Translations under genes and position numbers: made by a program | The notes under the pieces: generated by a model | What the model was told of the DNA's origin: nothing | The model's database searches: none | Seen by the model: only the letters and a program-made list of their open reading frames with translations | Shown here: positions 1 through 9,163 of the stretch, piece by piece | How the letters are laid out: the number at the start of each line of letters is the position of its first letter | Position numbering within the stretch: the first letter of the stretch is position 1 | Source: JBDTSW01 sp963797835 | Lineage (GTDB): Bacteria > Actinomycetota > Thermoleophilia > Solirubrobacterales > 70-9 | Direction: 5' to 3' | Length of the DNA stretch: 64,000 nucleotides | Assembly (NCBI GenBank): GCA_963797835.1 | Contig: CAWCRN010000026.1 | Span: forward strand, 62,001-126,000

Positions 1-1183
1 GGCCGCTGCAGGGCTCGGCTCCGGCCAGCTCGAGCAGCGTCGGGGCCAGGTCGATATTCGACACCGGCCGCGCCACCTTCGACACGGTCGGCCCCCCGGC
101 CACCTGGGACGGGATCCGAGCCACCAGTGGCACCTCGACGGCCTCGGCGTAGGGGAGGCGCTTGCCGTCGCGCAGCCGGTGCTCGCCCTGGAACAGGCCG
201 TTGTCGCTGGTGAAGACGATGATGCTGCGATTCAGCTCGTCGCTTCGGCGCAGCGCGCTCACGATGTCGTCGACTCCGCGGTCGACCTCTCGCAGCGACG
301 CCCTGCGGCACCGGTAGAGCCGCGTCAGCTCCTCCACGTCGTCGCGCTCGAAGCGCGGCAGGCGGCGGATGAACCGCGGCTTGTCCGTGACCTTCGCCTC
401 GTTGAACGACGGCGGCCGGGGCAGCTTGGCGCGCTGGAACAGGTCGCCGTCGCCGGGCGCCGGGACCGCGCGCCCTGCGCAGGGGCCGCGGCTGCGGCCC
501 TTCTCGTCGTGGGGCGCGTGCGGGGCGTACCAGAGGAAGAACGGCGGCTTCTTCGGCGCCCACTGCTTGACCAGGTCGACCGCCTCGCGGTTGAGGTAGG
601 TGGTCGCGTAGTCCGCCTTCGAGTTGCCGCGGTGCACCCTTTCCCCGTTCACCGAGACGTCGTAGTCGTAGTAGGAGAGCGGCTCCATGAGCATGCGCCA
701 CTGGTCCCAGCCGGAGGCGGGCCGGGTGCCGGGGTTGGCAACGATCTCGTAGTGGTTGAGGTACTTGCCGACCATGGCGGTCCGGTAGCCCTCCCGCCCC
801 AGCCAGGTGGCGAGTTGCTGCTTGGGGTGCTCGAACGTGCGGAACGAGTTCCAGGCGCCGTGGTTGTGGGTGTACTGGCCGGTCAGGAAGTTGACGCGCG
901 AGGGACAGCACAGGGGGGTCGCCACGACGGCGTCGGTGAACACGGTCCCGCCCTCGGCGAGCAGGCTGTGGGTGGCCGGCATGGTCCGCCTGGTCAACGA
1001 GGTCAGGGGCTGGTCGTCGGTTATGACCACGACGATGTTCGGCGGCCTTGGCGCACCCCTCGCCGCCTCCTCGCCCTCGCTCGCGCTCGCCGCGATCGCC
1101 GCGGCGCCGGCCCCGATCGCGATCAGGGCGGCCACCGCCACCCGGAGCACGACGGGGCGAGCAGTGTGCTCGGTTCCCGCCAT
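1..1183 (-). CDS. Sulfatase (arylsulfatase family), C-terminus cut by window edge
   Basis: Type I sulfatase that would hydrolyse sulfate esters after its active-site Cys becomes formylglycine. Translation opens at ATG 1183 and stays open to base 1. An N-terminal hydrophobic stretch (about residues 8-30) looks like a signal peptide or anchor, followed by the metal-binding start NIVVVITDDQ and the modification motif LCCPSR (about residues 88-93). Further on come GKYLNHYE, APHAPHDEKG and FTSDNGLFQGEH, all typical of the alkaline-phosphatase fold. The product is therefore probably exported. Its position beside a large sulfotransferase island suggests that it removes or remodels sulfate groups on the same polymer; that link is inference. 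About 394 codons are present and the C-terminal part is missing. Confidence 0.9.
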   Translation of the reverse strand, partial: MAGTEHTARPVVLRVAVAALIAIGAGAAAIAASASEGEEAARGAPRPPNIVVVITDDQPLTSLTRRTMPATHSLLAEGGTVFTDAVVATPLCCPSRVNFLTGQYTHNHGAWNSFRTFEHPKQQLATWLGREGYRTAMVGKYLNHYEIVANPGTRPASGWDQWRMLMEPLSYYDYDVSVNGERVHRGNSKADYATTYLNREAVDLVKQWAPKKPPFFLWYAPHAPHDEKGRSRGPCAGRAVPAPGDGDLFQRAKLPRPPSFNEAKVTDKPRFIRRLPRFERDDVEELTRLYRCRRASLREVDRGVDDIVSALRRSDELNRSIIVFTSDNGLFQGEHRLRDGKRLPYAEAVEVPLVARIPSQVAGGPTVSKVARPVSNIDLAPTLLELAGAEPCSG

Positions 1184-1216
1184 TCGAGCGGACCACTATG
1201 GCGGATACGACCGCGC

Positions 1217-1934
1217 TCAGCGCAGCCCGGCGGTGGCGATGCGAACCGTGAACGGCGTGCACCAGAGCACGACGGAGTCGTAGCGGGCCAGGTCGGCGTC
1301 GGCCGGGATCTCGTACTGCTGATCGCCCACGTTGCCCTTCAGGCCTCCAAGCTCGACGCGGTCGTCGACGGTCTCGGTGTCGGGGGTGAGGTAGACCTCG
1401 ACCTCAACGCCGGGGTCAACGTCGAACTCCGTGAACACCAGGCTGCGCTCGCCGCCCGGGGCCTGCACGACCTCGGCCTTGCCGCTGCCGGCATGGCCGT
1501 CGGCGCCGGTGAAGGAGCCCTCGGCCATCGAGACCGGGCCGGACGGCTCGTTCTCCTTCGCGGCGGTGGGCTTGTCCTCCCCGCCCTCGGCCCTCGCCCG
1601 CGCCGGACAGCGCCGCCTCGCGCTCGCCGCCCTCGGCCTGCGCGGTCGCGACCATGACGTCCTCGTCGACCTCCCGGTCGCGGAAGCCCGTCCAGTAGCC
1701 GACGGCCACGGTGGCGACGGCGATGGCAGCGACGGTGCCAAGCACCGGCGTGCGCAGCTCGGGGCGGCCGCGCAGGTAGGCCACGGCGGCCAGCGTGACC
1801 ACCACGAACCAGGCGATGACGAGGGCGATCGCAGCCCCGCGGGTCGAGGCTACCCAGCGCTGGAGGATCAGCGAGCCGATGCCCAGCACGGACGCCGTCG
1901 TTGCCGCCGCGATCAGGTTCTCGCGCGTTAACAC
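1217..1934 (-). CDS. Membrane-anchored DM13-domain protein (one frameshift)
   Basis: Starts at GTG 1934 with three hydrophobic segments (about residues 8-28, 33-52, 64-82), then a charged linker and a C-terminal DM13 domain containing EGSFTGADGHAGSG, LVFTEFDVDPG and VVLWCTPFTV, ending at 1217. DM13 domains are thought to bind a redox cofactor or act in electron transfer; here a conserved Cys sits in the last strand. The membrane half and the DM13 half lie in different frames, joined by an indel near 1600-1615 in a GC-rich stretch, so one gene is the simplest reading. It lies 77 nt downstream of purL on the same strand and could share its transcript. Function unknown. Confidence 0.75.
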
Positions 1935-2011
1935 CTCGCCGAGAAGTCCATCGCCACCGCCCGGCGTTACCCGCCGGCGGCTAAAGGTTGGCTAAGGATT
2001 CGGGGGTCGAT

Positions 2012-4240
2012 CTATGCCGGCAGCGCCTCGCCCATCCGGTCCGCGAGCGAGCGCCAGGCGCGTGCGGCATCGGCTGCAGGCACGGAAAGCTCCGCCTCGG
2101 CCGCAGCGATCTCGATCCCCGCACCGCCGGCGCTGCCGATCTGGAACGCGTCCACGCCGGCTTCGCCCGCGCTCGCGAGGAGCCGCTCGATCGCGTCCGG
2201 GTCGCCGGCGACCACGAAGCCGCCGGGGCCCTCGCCGAACAGGGCGGTCTCGCCCGAGCAACCGCGCGCCTCGACGAGGCCGTCAAGGTCCACGTTCAGC
2301 CCGACCTCGCCGGCGATCGCCATCTCCGCGAGCGCGGCGGCGAGGCCGCCGTCCGAGACGTCACCGATGGCGCGGACCTCACCGGAGCGGGCGGCCTCGC
2401 GCACGAACGCGAGCGCCGAAGCCGCTGCGGCCAGGTCCGTGGCCGGGAGCCCCGCCCCCAGCTCGCCGCGGAGCTTCGCCAGCTCCGAGCCCGCGAGCGA
2501 CGGCGCAAACGGCCCCACCAGAGCCAGGCGGTCGCCCGCGCGGGGCGCCAGCCCGGGGGCGCCGGCCGGGTCGGCAAGCTCACCCACCAGCCCCACCACC
2601 GGGGTCGGGTAGATCGGCCCCCGCTCGGTCTCGTTGTAGAGGGAGACGTTGCCGCCGACGACCGGGATGCCCAGCTCGGCGCAGGCGTCGGCCAGCCCCT
2701 GCGTCGAGCGGTCGAGCTGCCAGGCGACCGCCGGCTTCTCCGGGTTGCCGAAGTTGAGGCAGTTCGTGAGCCCGAGCGGCTCGGCCCCGACACACGCGAG
2801 GTTGGCGGCGCACTCGAGCACCGCCTCGACCGTGCCCCGGTAGGGATCGCAGGCGACCCGTCGACCGTTGCCGTCGATCGAGACCGCGATCGCCGTCCCG
2901 GCCTCGGGGATCTGGAGCACCGCCGCCGCGGCGTCCTCCGGGCGGCGAACGGTCCGCGAACCGACGACGGAGTCGTACTGCTCGAAGGCCCAGCGCTTGC
3001 TGGCGATCGTCGGCGACGCCAGCAGGGCGAGCAGGGTGGCGTCGGCCCCGGCATCGCCCTCGAGCGTCGCCTCGTTCCCGTAGATCCACCCGGCGGGCTC
3101 GGCCGGATCGAGGTCGTACAGCGGGCACTCGTCGACGAGCGCCGTCACGGGGACGTCGCCCACCAGCTCCTCGCCGCTGAAGACGCGCAGCGACCCGGTG
3201 TCCGTGACCTCGCCGATCGCCGCGGCGCCGGTCTGCCAGCGCTCGCAGACGGCGAGGACCTCGTCGACGCGGCTCGGCTCGACCACCGCGAGCATCCGCT
3301 CCTGCGACTCGGAGACCATGATCTCGAACGGCTCCATGTCGTCCTCTCGCAGCGGCACGCGAGAGACGTCGATGTCGATCCCGACTCCGCCCGCCGAGGC
3401 CATCTCGCCCGACGACGAGGTGAGGCCCGCGGCGCCGAGGTCCTGAAGCGAGACCAGGAGCTCCCGGTCGAGCAGCTCGAGGCAGCACTCGAGCAGCTTG
3501 GACTCCTCGAACGGGTCGCCGATCTGGACGCTGGGGCGCTTGTGCTCGTCGTCGTCGGAGAGCTCGGCGGAGGCGAGCACGGAGGCGCCCCCGATGCCGT
3601 CGCGCCCGGTCGAGGCGCCCATCAGCACGACCTTGTTTCCCACGCCCGCGGCGGCGGCGCGGACCATGCGGTCGGCGCGGGCGAGGCCAACGCACATCGC
3701 ATTCACCAGGCAGTTCTGCTCGTAGGGCGCCTCGAATGCGACCTCGCCGCCGACCGTCGGCACCCCGATCGAGTTGCCGTAGTGGCCGATGCCGGCGACC
3801 ACGTGGTCGAACAGGTAGCGCGAGCGCTCCGAGTCCAGCTCGCCGAAGCGCAGCGAGTCGAGCACCGCGATGGGTCGCGCGCCCAGAGCGAATACGTCTC
3901 GCAGGATGCCGCCAACGCCCGTAGCAGCACCCTGGAACGGCTCGACCGCGCTCGGGTGGTTGTGCGACTCGACCTTGAACGCGACCGCCCAGCCCTGGCC
4001 GACGTCCACGGCGCCCGCGTTCTCGCCTGGCCCCATGAGCACCCGTTCACCCTCCGTGGGCAGCCGGCGCAGGAGCTTGCGCGAGTGCTTGTAGGCGCAG
4101 TGCTCGGACCACAGCAGCGAGAACATGGCCAGCTCGACGGCGTTCGGCTCGCGTCCGAGCAGCTCGACGATCCGCGCGAACTCGGCATCCGTCAGGCCGA
4201 GCTCGCGGTGGGGGGCGTTCTCCGTCGTGGGGGTCGGCAT
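2012..4240 (-). CDS. purL: Phosphoribosylformylglycinamidine synthase subunit PurL
   Basis: ATP-dependent conversion of FGAR to FGAM in purine synthesis, acting with PurQ (ammonia) and PurS. The 742-residue length matches the small PurL of Gram-positives. Visible are LWSEHCAYKHS near residue 35, the substrate/ATP loop VESHNHPS followed by GAATGVGGILRD near 90-115, and VPTVGGE. ATG 4240 is chosen because it gives the family N-terminus ahead of LGLTDAEF. It is intact, unlike many neighbours. purQ and purS lie 12.5 kb upstream on the same strand, separated by sulfotransferase and glycosyltransferase genes; the sulfotransferase stop at 4255 is only 14 nt upstream, so purL may now be transcribed with that gene. 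Confidence 0.96.
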   Translation of the reverse strand: MPTPTTENAPHRELGLTDAEFARIVELLGREPNAVELAMFSLLWSEHCAYKHSRKLLRRLPTEGERVLMGPGENAGAVDVGQGWAVAFKVESHNHPSAVEPFQGAATGVGGILRDVFALGARPIAVLDSLRFGELDSERSRYLFDHVVAGIGHYGNSIGVPTVGGEVAFEAPYEQNCLVNAMCVGLARADRMVRAAAAGVGNKVVLMGASTGRDGIGGASVLASAELSDDDEHKRPSVQIGDPFEESKLLECCLELLDRELLVSLQDLGAAGLTSSSGEMASAGGVGIDIDVSRVPLREDDMEPFEIMVSESQERMLAVVEPSRVDEVLAVCERWQTGAAAIGEVTDTGSLRVFSGEELVGDVPVTALVDECPLYDLDPAEPAGWIYGNEATLEGDAGADATLLALLASPTIASKRWAFEQYDSVVGSRTVRRPEDAAAAVLQIPEAGTAIAVSIDGNGRRVACDPYRGTVEAVLECAANLACVGAEPLGLTNCLNFGNPEKPAVAWQLDRSTQGLADACAELGIPVVGGNVSLYNETERGPIYPTPVVGLVGELADPAGAPGLAPRAGDRLALVGPFAPSLAGSELAKLRGELGAGLPATDLAAAASALAFVREAARSGEVRAIGDVSDGGLAAALAEMAIAGEVGLNVDLDGLVEARGCSGETALFGEGPGGFVVAGDPDAIERLLASAGEAGVDAFQIGSAGGAGIEIAAAEAELSVPAADAARAWRSLADRMGEALPA

Positions 4241-4254
4241 CAGCGTCAGGTTAT

Positions 4255-5169
4255 TCAGGCCGCTTGCCCGCGCTCGTAGCCCAGCTCGTCGAGCACGTCG
4301 CCGGCGATCCCCTCGAAGATGGCGACGTCGGCGGCGGGCATCTCCGTCCGCCAGCGAGCGGCCCGGTCGGACTGGAGCGGCTTCGAGACGTTCTCCTGGT
4401 GTGCCGCGCGGACCCCGGCCGTGATCGTGCCCCCCTCGGCGCGGTCGAAGTCGCGGACGATCTCCGCGATGCGGCCACCGGCGCGCTCCTGGTAGCGGAG
4501 CATGGCGTCGTCCCACGGAAGGTCGGTCGCCTCGCACACGCGGCGCAGCACCGGCTCGGGGTCGCCGATCAGGTCCTCGTAGCGCAGCTCGGTGTAGTGC
4601 GGCAGATGCGCGGCCTGCCGCCTCGCCTTCGCGATCTCGCCGCTCCATTTCTCGGCGGCCTCGGCGACGGCGCTAGGGCCGAAGTGAACCGCCACGAGCG
4701 ACAGCGCCACGTCGCGGCCGTCGCGGATCAGATGGACGAAACGGGCCTCTGGGAGGATCCTCGAGATCGGCTTCATCTTCCTGATGTAGTTGGTGGACTT
4801 GTCGCCCCAGCGCGCCTTTCCGTGCTTCCGCGCATACAGGCCGTAGAACTCGCGCATCGCGGCCCCAGGCGTGAGCCGCCGGTGGCTCTCCAGCCGCTCG
4901 CGCAGCGCCTCGGCGTCCAGGCCGAAGTCGGGCCAGCGCCGGTGACCCGTGATCTCGGCAAGCGCGCCGGCGTGCGGTTCGGGGCCATCGCAGGCGCGGA
5001 TCACCCGCGGGATGAAGTGCGTCTCGGGCGGGATCGCGAGCTGCGGGTGGGCGTCCAGCATCAGGCGGAGCAGCGTCGTGCCGGAGCGTGCGACGCCGAC
5101 GACGAAGATCGCGGGGGGAGCGCCGCGGGGCGGCGCGCTCGGGTCACGCCCCAGTCGGACTCCGCGCAT
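4255..5169 (-). CDS. Sulfotransferase, PAPS-binding P-loop family (Sulfotransfer_3 type)
   Basis: 304 residues. The 5'-phosphosulfate loop GVARSGTTLLRLML begins near residue 25 and is followed by DAHPQLAIPPETHFIP. The family motif ARWGDKSTNYI and the 3'-phosphate strand FVHLIRDGRDVALS sit mid-protein, with YEDLIGDPEPVLRRVC further on. Predicted to move sulfate from PAPS to an unknown acceptor; cytoplasmic or peripheral, with no signal peptide. ATG 5169 is the first start giving a short leader to the P-loop. It is divergent from the next sulfotransferase (start 5220), leaving a 50-nt shared promoter region. Confidence 0.9.
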   Translation of the reverse strand: MRGVRLGRDPSAPPRGAPPAIFVVGVARSGTTLLRLMLDAHPQLAIPPETHFIPRVIRACDGPEPHAGALAEITGHRRWPDFGLDAEALRERLESHRRLTPGAAMREFYGLYARKHGKARWGDKSTNYIRKMKPISRILPEARFVHLIRDGRDVALSLVAVHFGPSAVAEAAEKWSGEIAKARRQAAHLPHYTELRYEDLIGDPEPVLRRVCEATDLPWDDAMLRYQERAGGRIAEIVRDFDRAEGGTITAGVRAAHQENVSKPLQSDRAARWRTEMPAADVAIFEGIAGDVLDELGYERGQAA

Positions 5170-5219
5170 GGGAATACTGTGCCAGCTTCGGCCGGGGGAA
5201 GCCCCCGGTGGCCCACCCG

Positions 5220-6041
5220 ATGCCCCTTCGCAGAAGCAGAGCCGCGAGCGACCCGCAGGAGCGGGACCTGCCGCGGTGGGCGCGCCCGCTCGAGGTTCCG
5301 GAGTGCCCACCGGGATGGGCGACCGGCCCCCCCGACTTCGTCGGCATCGGGGCACAGCGCTCCGGCACTTCGTGGTGGTACCGGGGCCTCGAGGAACACC
5401 CCGGAATCGCCGCCGTCGAGGGCCAGGCGAAGGAGCTCCACTACTTCAACCGGTTCTGGGACGGAGAGCCGCCCGCCGACTTCGCAGCGACCTACGCCAG
5501 CCTCTTCCCCCGGCCGCAGGGGACCCTCGCCGGCGAGTGGACCCCGCGCTACATGCTCGACTTCTGGGCCCCGATGCTGCTCCGCGAGGCGGCGCCCGAC
5601 GCGAAGCTGCTCGTGCTGCTACGCGACCCGGTCGAGCGCTACCGCTCCGGGGTCGAACGCGCCGTGCGGCGCTCGCCCGGCGGCGCGCCGATCGACCTCG
5701 GCCGCGTCTCCGACGCGGTCCACCGCAGCCTCTACGCGGCGCAGCTCGAGCGGGTGTTGGACCACTTCCCGCGCGAGCAGCTGCTCGTGCTCCAGTTCGA
5801 GCGCTGCCGCGACGAGCCGCTCGAGCAGCTCTCCCGGACCTGGCGCTTCCTCGGGCTCGAGCCGCTCGACGAGGTCCCCGCGTCGATGCTGGAGCGCTCA
5901 GGCGAGCGCGAGAAGCCTGAGATCCCCGAGCGCTGGCGCCGCGAGCTGGTCGCCCGACTCGCCGACGACGTGCGCCGGCTGGCTCAGGGGTTCGGCGACG
6001 ACATCGACCTCTCGCGGTGGCCGAACTTCAGCGATCTCTGA
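5220..6041 (+). CDS. Sulfotransferase, heparan-sulfate-type
   Basis: 273 residues, of a different subfamily from most neighbours. The P-loop reads GIGAQRSGTSWWYRGL (about residue 40), followed by ELHYFNRFWDGE, GEWTPRYMLDFW and the 3'-phosphate motif LLVLLRDPVERYRSG. These are hallmarks of the carbohydrate sulfotransferase group related to heparan N/O-sulfotransferases, so a glycan acceptor is likely. Start ATG 5220 chosen; upstream starts would run into the divergent promoter. Its close paralogue is the gene at 15075-15887. It is the only plus-strand sulfotransferase in the window. A block of three hairpins follows its stop. Confidence 0.9.
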   Translation: MPLRRSRAASDPQERDLPRWARPLEVPECPPGWATGPPDFVGIGAQRSGTSWWYRGLEEHPGIAAVEGQAKELHYFNRFWDGEPPADFAATYASLFPRPQGTLAGEWTPRYMLDFWAPMLLREAAPDAKLLVLLRDPVERYRSGVERAVRRSPGGAPIDLGRVSDAVHRSLYAAQLERVLDHFPREQLLVLQFERCRDEPLEQLSRTWRFLGLEPLDEVPASMLERSGEREKPEIPERWRRELVARLADDVRRLAQGFGDDIDLSRWPNFSDL

Positions 6042-6047
6042 GCCCGC

Positions 6048-6174
6048 GACTTTGCGGGATCGTGCCGCTATACGCGGCACAAACCGACAAAGTCTCCGGT
6101 TGGCGCTTTTCGCCCCAAGCGCCCATGGCAGCTGTCCTGCCCTGCACCCCCAGTGCGTGGGCAAAGCAGGACAG
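6048..6174. repeat. Three consecutive hairpins in convergent intergenic region
   Basis: Between a plus-strand stop (6041) and a minus-strand stop (6196) lie three inverted repeats. The first has an outer pair GACTTTG/CAAAGTC (6048-6054 with 6088-6094) enclosing an inner pair GTGCCGC/GCGGCAC (6062-6068 with 6074-6080). The second is GGCGCTT/AAGCGCC (6102-6108 with 6117-6123). The third is CTGTCCTGC/GCAGGACAG (6132-6140 with 6166-6174). The third shares the 14-mer CTGTCCTGCCCTGC with the hairpin at 15007-15051. Bidirectional termination is the simplest role; a small structured RNA or REP-like repeat is possible. Confidence 0.7.
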
Positions 6175-6195
6175 TCCAGCCACATCGGCCGCCGC

Positions 6196-7170
6196 CTAGC
6201 GCGTGACGGTCTCGTAGCCCAGCTCGGCCAGGAGGGCGCCCGCCACCCGCTCGTACTCGGCGACGTCGGCAGGCTCCATCTCCCGGCGCCAGCGGCCGAT
6301 GCGGTCGGGGCGTGGGGCCTCCGACGCGAGCGCATGGCTTGCGACCCGCGCCTCGGCCGGCTGCGTCCGCCCGCCCTCCTTGGGCAGGTCGCGCGCCTTC
6401 TCGGCCAGGCGCTCGCTCGCGCGCTCGTGGTAGGCGAGCATCGCGGGGTCGTAGCCCAGCTCGAGGAACTCGCAGACGCTGCGCAGCGTTCCGTCGGTGT
6501 CGGCGATCAGGTCCTCGTAGGTGACCTCCATGTAGTGGTTCGCCCCACGAGCCTGGCGTCGCCCGGTGCTGACCCGCTTTACCCACAGCTCGGCCGCCTC
6601 CGTGACCGTCGACGGACCGAAGCCAAGCGGCATCACCGACAGCGCCACGTCGCGGCCGTCGCGGATCATGTGGATGAACCGGGCCTCCGGGAGCACGCGC
6701 TGGATCGGCTGCGTCTTGCGGATGTAGCCCGGGGTCTTGTCGCCCCACCGCGACTTGGCCCACCGTTCCGCGTAGAGGCGGTAGAAGGCGCGGATCGCCT
6801 CGGCCGCCGTGAGCGGCTCGAGCGCCTCGACGCGGGCGGCGTACTCGCCGGCGTCCAGGCCGAAGTCTCCCCAGCGGGGGTGCTCGGTGGCGATCGCGGC
6901 CAACTCTGCGTGGCTGACCGGGCCCTCTACGCAGCGGGCGATCAGGTCGGGCACGAAATGCGTCTCGGAGGGGATCGCGACGTCGGGGTGCGCGTCGAGC
7001 ATCAGCCGCAGCAGGGTGGTGCCCGACCGCGTGGCGCCGCCGATGAACGGCGCCGGCGGGTCGGGGCGGCCGCCGTAGAGGCGGCCGGCTGCGCGGCGCA
7101 GCCGGCGCTGGCGGCGGATCTGGTTGAGCTTGCGCGCAGGGAGCCCGAGCGGGCTCGGCCCCTCACTCAC
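6196..7170 (-). CDS. Sulfotransferase with Arg-rich N-terminus
   Basis: 324 residues from GTG 7170, whose GTGA overlaps the stop of the upstream glycosyltransferase (4-nt coupling). A basic leader (RKLNQIRRQRRLRRAAG) precedes the P-loop GGATRSGTTLLRLML near residue 45, then PSETHFVPDLI, SRWGDKTPGYIRK and FIHMIRDGRDVALS. Close to the 4255 protein in the central region (both carry FGPS after the 3'-phosphate motif), so the two probably arose by duplication. The basic N-terminus could aid membrane association. Last gene of the coupled run that starts at 13766. Confidence 0.9.
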   Translation of the reverse strand: MSEGPSPLGLPARKLNQIRRQRRLRRAAGRLYGGRPDPPAPFIGGATRSGTTLLRLMLDAHPDVAIPSETHFVPDLIARCVEGPVSHAELAAIATEHPRWGDFGLDAGEYAARVEALEPLTAAEAIRAFYRLYAERWAKSRWGDKTPGYIRKTQPIQRVLPEARFIHMIRDGRDVALSVMPLGFGPSTVTEAAELWVKRVSTGRRQARGANHYMEVTYEDLIADTDGTLRSVCEFLELGYDPAMLAYHERASERLAEKARDLPKEGGRTQPAEARVASHALASEAPRPDRIGRWRREMEPADVAEYERVAGALLAELGYETVTR

Positions 7171-8264
7171 GGCTCGCGACCCTCCGCCAGGGCCCCGATC
7201 CCGGCGACCGTGTGGCTCCATGCCCGCTCCCCGTCGCGAAGGCGCAGCTGGCCCGCGGCGAGCTCCGACCGCAGCCCGTCGTCGGCCAGCCGCTCGATCG
7301 CGCCGGCCAGCCCGGCGACGTCGGGCGTGTGGACCGGGATCCCCGAGCGCGTGGTGTCGCCGTCGGTCGTCGAGCCCACGAGCAGGCCGTTGACGCCGTC
7401 GTGGATCGCCTCGTTCAGCGGCGGGTCGTCGTTGGTGATGACCGGCATCCCGAACGCCATCGACTCGTAGAGGGGCAGGCCCAGCCCCTCCCAGCGGGCG
7501 GGCGCGACGCAGACATCGTTCGCGGCGAAGCGCCGCAGGTGATCGGCGGTGGCCTCGTCCTCGACCAGCACCTCGATCCGGGGGTCGCCCTCGGCCGCCG
7601 CCAGCACCGGCCGAAGCTGCTTGCGCTTGACCTGGGTCTTGACCAGCAGCCGCAGGCGCTGGTCCGAGGTGCGGGTGAACGCCTCGATCACCTGCTCCAC
7701 CGGCTTGCGGTGGCCGAGGAACCCGCCGGGGAAGACGAAGCGGACCAGCCCGTCGCCGGTCGGTCGCCGCCCCTGGCCCACCGACACCAGCTCCGGGTGG
7801 CAGCCCCAGGTGACGTAGGGGCTCTCGATCCCGAGCCCGCGGTAGCGAGCCTGCTCGGCGCGCGTGAACGAGTAGACGACGTCGTAGGCCGCCAGCGCCC
7901 CCTCCACGTGCTCGGCCGAGAAGTGCTCCCAGACGAAACGGCCCACCGTTCGCACGCCGCGCTCGCGCAGGCGCCGGATCTCGTCGAACTGGTAGTTCTG
8001 GTCGCAGAAGACGACCTCGATCCCGTTGTCGGCGACCCACGCGTCGTACTCCGGCCCGGGGATGTCGTAGCTCGAGCCCTCGGTCACGCCGGGCTGGTCC
8101 CACACGTCGTCGCTGGCGAGCGCGCCGGGCATCGGCCCGCGCTCCTTCTTCGGGCGGGCGAGGACGAAGGTCTCGTGGCCCAGCTCGTCGAGGGCCGACC
8201 GCAGATAGCGGCCGACGACGGGCTGCCCGCGGTTGAACCACTTCGTTACGACCCCGGCCCGCAT
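7167..8264 (-). CDS. Glycosyltransferase family 4-like
   Basis: 365 residues. N-terminal acceptor-side fold starts KWFNRGQPVVGRYLRSAL; the C-terminal Rossmann domain carries PARWEGLGLPLYESMAFG, PVITNDDPPLNEAI and DGVNGLLVG, the GT4 donor-binding signature with its EX7E-like arrangement. ATG 8264 overlaps the upstream stop in TGATG and its own stop overlaps the next GTG, so it is made as part of the sulfotransferase run. A close paralogue is at 33003-34086. Probably adds a sugar to the glycan that the flanking enzymes sulfate (inferred). Confidence 0.9.
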   Translation of the reverse strand: MRAGVVTKWFNRGQPVVGRYLRSALDELGHETFVLARPKKERGPMPGALASDDVWDQPGVTEGSSYDIPGPEYDAWVADNGIEVVFCDQNYQFDEIRRLRERGVRTVGRFVWEHFSAEHVEGALAAYDVVYSFTRAEQARYRGLGIESPYVTWGCHPELVSVGQGRRPTGDGLVRFVFPGGFLGHRKPVEQVIEAFTRTSDQRLRLLVKTQVKRKQLRPVLAAAEGDPRIEVLVEDEATADHLRRFAANDVCVAPARWEGLGLPLYESMAFGMPVITNDDPPLNEAIHDGVNGLLVGSTTDGDTTRSGIPVHTPDVAGLAGAIERLADDGLRSELAAGQLRLRDGERAWSHTVAGIGALAEGREP

Positions 8265-9163
8265 CAGTCCAGCGGGTATCCGAACTCGGCGAGGAGGTCG
8301 CCCGCCTCCGCCTCGAAGGCGCGGCGGTCCTCCTTGCTCATCTCGTTGCGCCAGGCCTGCAGCTTCTCCTCCTGGGGAGGCGCCGCGGTGAGGGCGTGCT
8401 TGGCCTGGCGGTGCTCGGCCGGCCGCTCGCCCTTGCCCTCCTCGGCCGGCAGCGAGCGGTTCAGCTCGCTCAGCCGCTCGGACGCGCGCTCGTGGTAGTC
8501 GAGCATCGCCGGCTGGAAATCCAGCTCGATGAACCCACAGATGCGCCGCAGCGTCGGCTCCGTGTCCGCGACCAGGTCCTCGTAGCGCACCTCGACATAG
8601 TGCTCCACGTCCGCCGACTGCCTGCGCGCGGTCTCGATCCAGCGCCGCCACTGGCTCGCCCACGCCTCCACCGACTTCTCGGCCGCGCCGGCGCGCTCGC
8701 GCCAGCGCCGGCGCGAGAGCGCCACGTCGCGCCCGTCGCGGACGAGGTGGACGAACCGCGCCTCCGGCAGGGTCCGCCCGATGCGCCGGATCGAGCGCAG
8801 GTAGTCGGGGGTCTTGTCGCCCCAGCGGCTCTTGCCCTGCGACTCCGCGTAGAGCTCGTAGAAGGCTCGGATCGCCGCCTTCGCACCGGTCTCCCCTCGC
8901 CGCCCGGACATCCGCTCCGCCAGCTCGGCCTGGGAGAGGTGAAAGTCGGCCCAGCGCCGCCCGGCCGCGATCTCGGCCGCCAGCTCGGCACCGGTGGGCT
9001 TGCGGTCGTTGGCGCGGCGGATCTCCCGCGCGCGCTCGATCACCTCTGGGACGAAGTGGGTCTCGGGCGGGATCGCGAGGTCCGGGTGGGCGTCGAGCAT
9101 CATCCGCAGCAGGGTCGTGCCCGAGCCGGGGTTGGCGACGATGAAAGGGGCCGGGTCGCTCAT
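8264..9163 (-). CDS. Sulfotransferase with altered P-loop
   Basis: 299 residues; starts almost directly with the fold. The P-loop reads ANPGSGTTLLRMML, where the usual Arg of the PRSGTT motif is Gly, a change not seen in the eight related proteins here. The rest is canonical: IPPETHFVPEVI, SRWGDKTPDYLR, FVHLVRDGRDVALS and VRYEDLVADTEPTLRRIC. A short stretch (RRRWRERAGAAEKS) replaces the more hydrophobic segment of its paralogues. Coupled to its neighbours by overlaps at 8264 (TGATG) and 9160-9163 (ATGA). Confidence 0.88.
   Translation of the reverse strand: MSDPAPFIVANPGSGTTLLRMMLDAHPDLAIPPETHFVPEVIERAREIRRANDRKPTGAELAAEIAAGRRWADFHLSQAELAERMSGRRGETGAKAAIRAFYELYAESQGKSRWGDKTPDYLRSIRRIGRTLPEARFVHLVRDGRDVALSRRRWRERAGAAEKSVEAWASQWRRWIETARRQSADVEHYVEVRYEDLVADTEPTLRRICGFIELDFQPAMLDYHERASERLSELNRSLPAEEGKGERPAEHRQAKHALTAAPPQEEKLQAWRNEMSKEDRRAFEAEAGDLLAEFGYPLD

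Noticed and set aside
1988..4279. 763-residue plus-strand open frame across purL
   Set aside because: It is the antisense of purL in GC-rich DNA; composition is Arg/Ala/Val-rich without domains.
4264..7470. 1068-residue plus-strand open frame across several sulfotransferase genes
   Set aside because: Shadow of real genes on both strands; only the 5220-6041 stretch in another frame is a protein.
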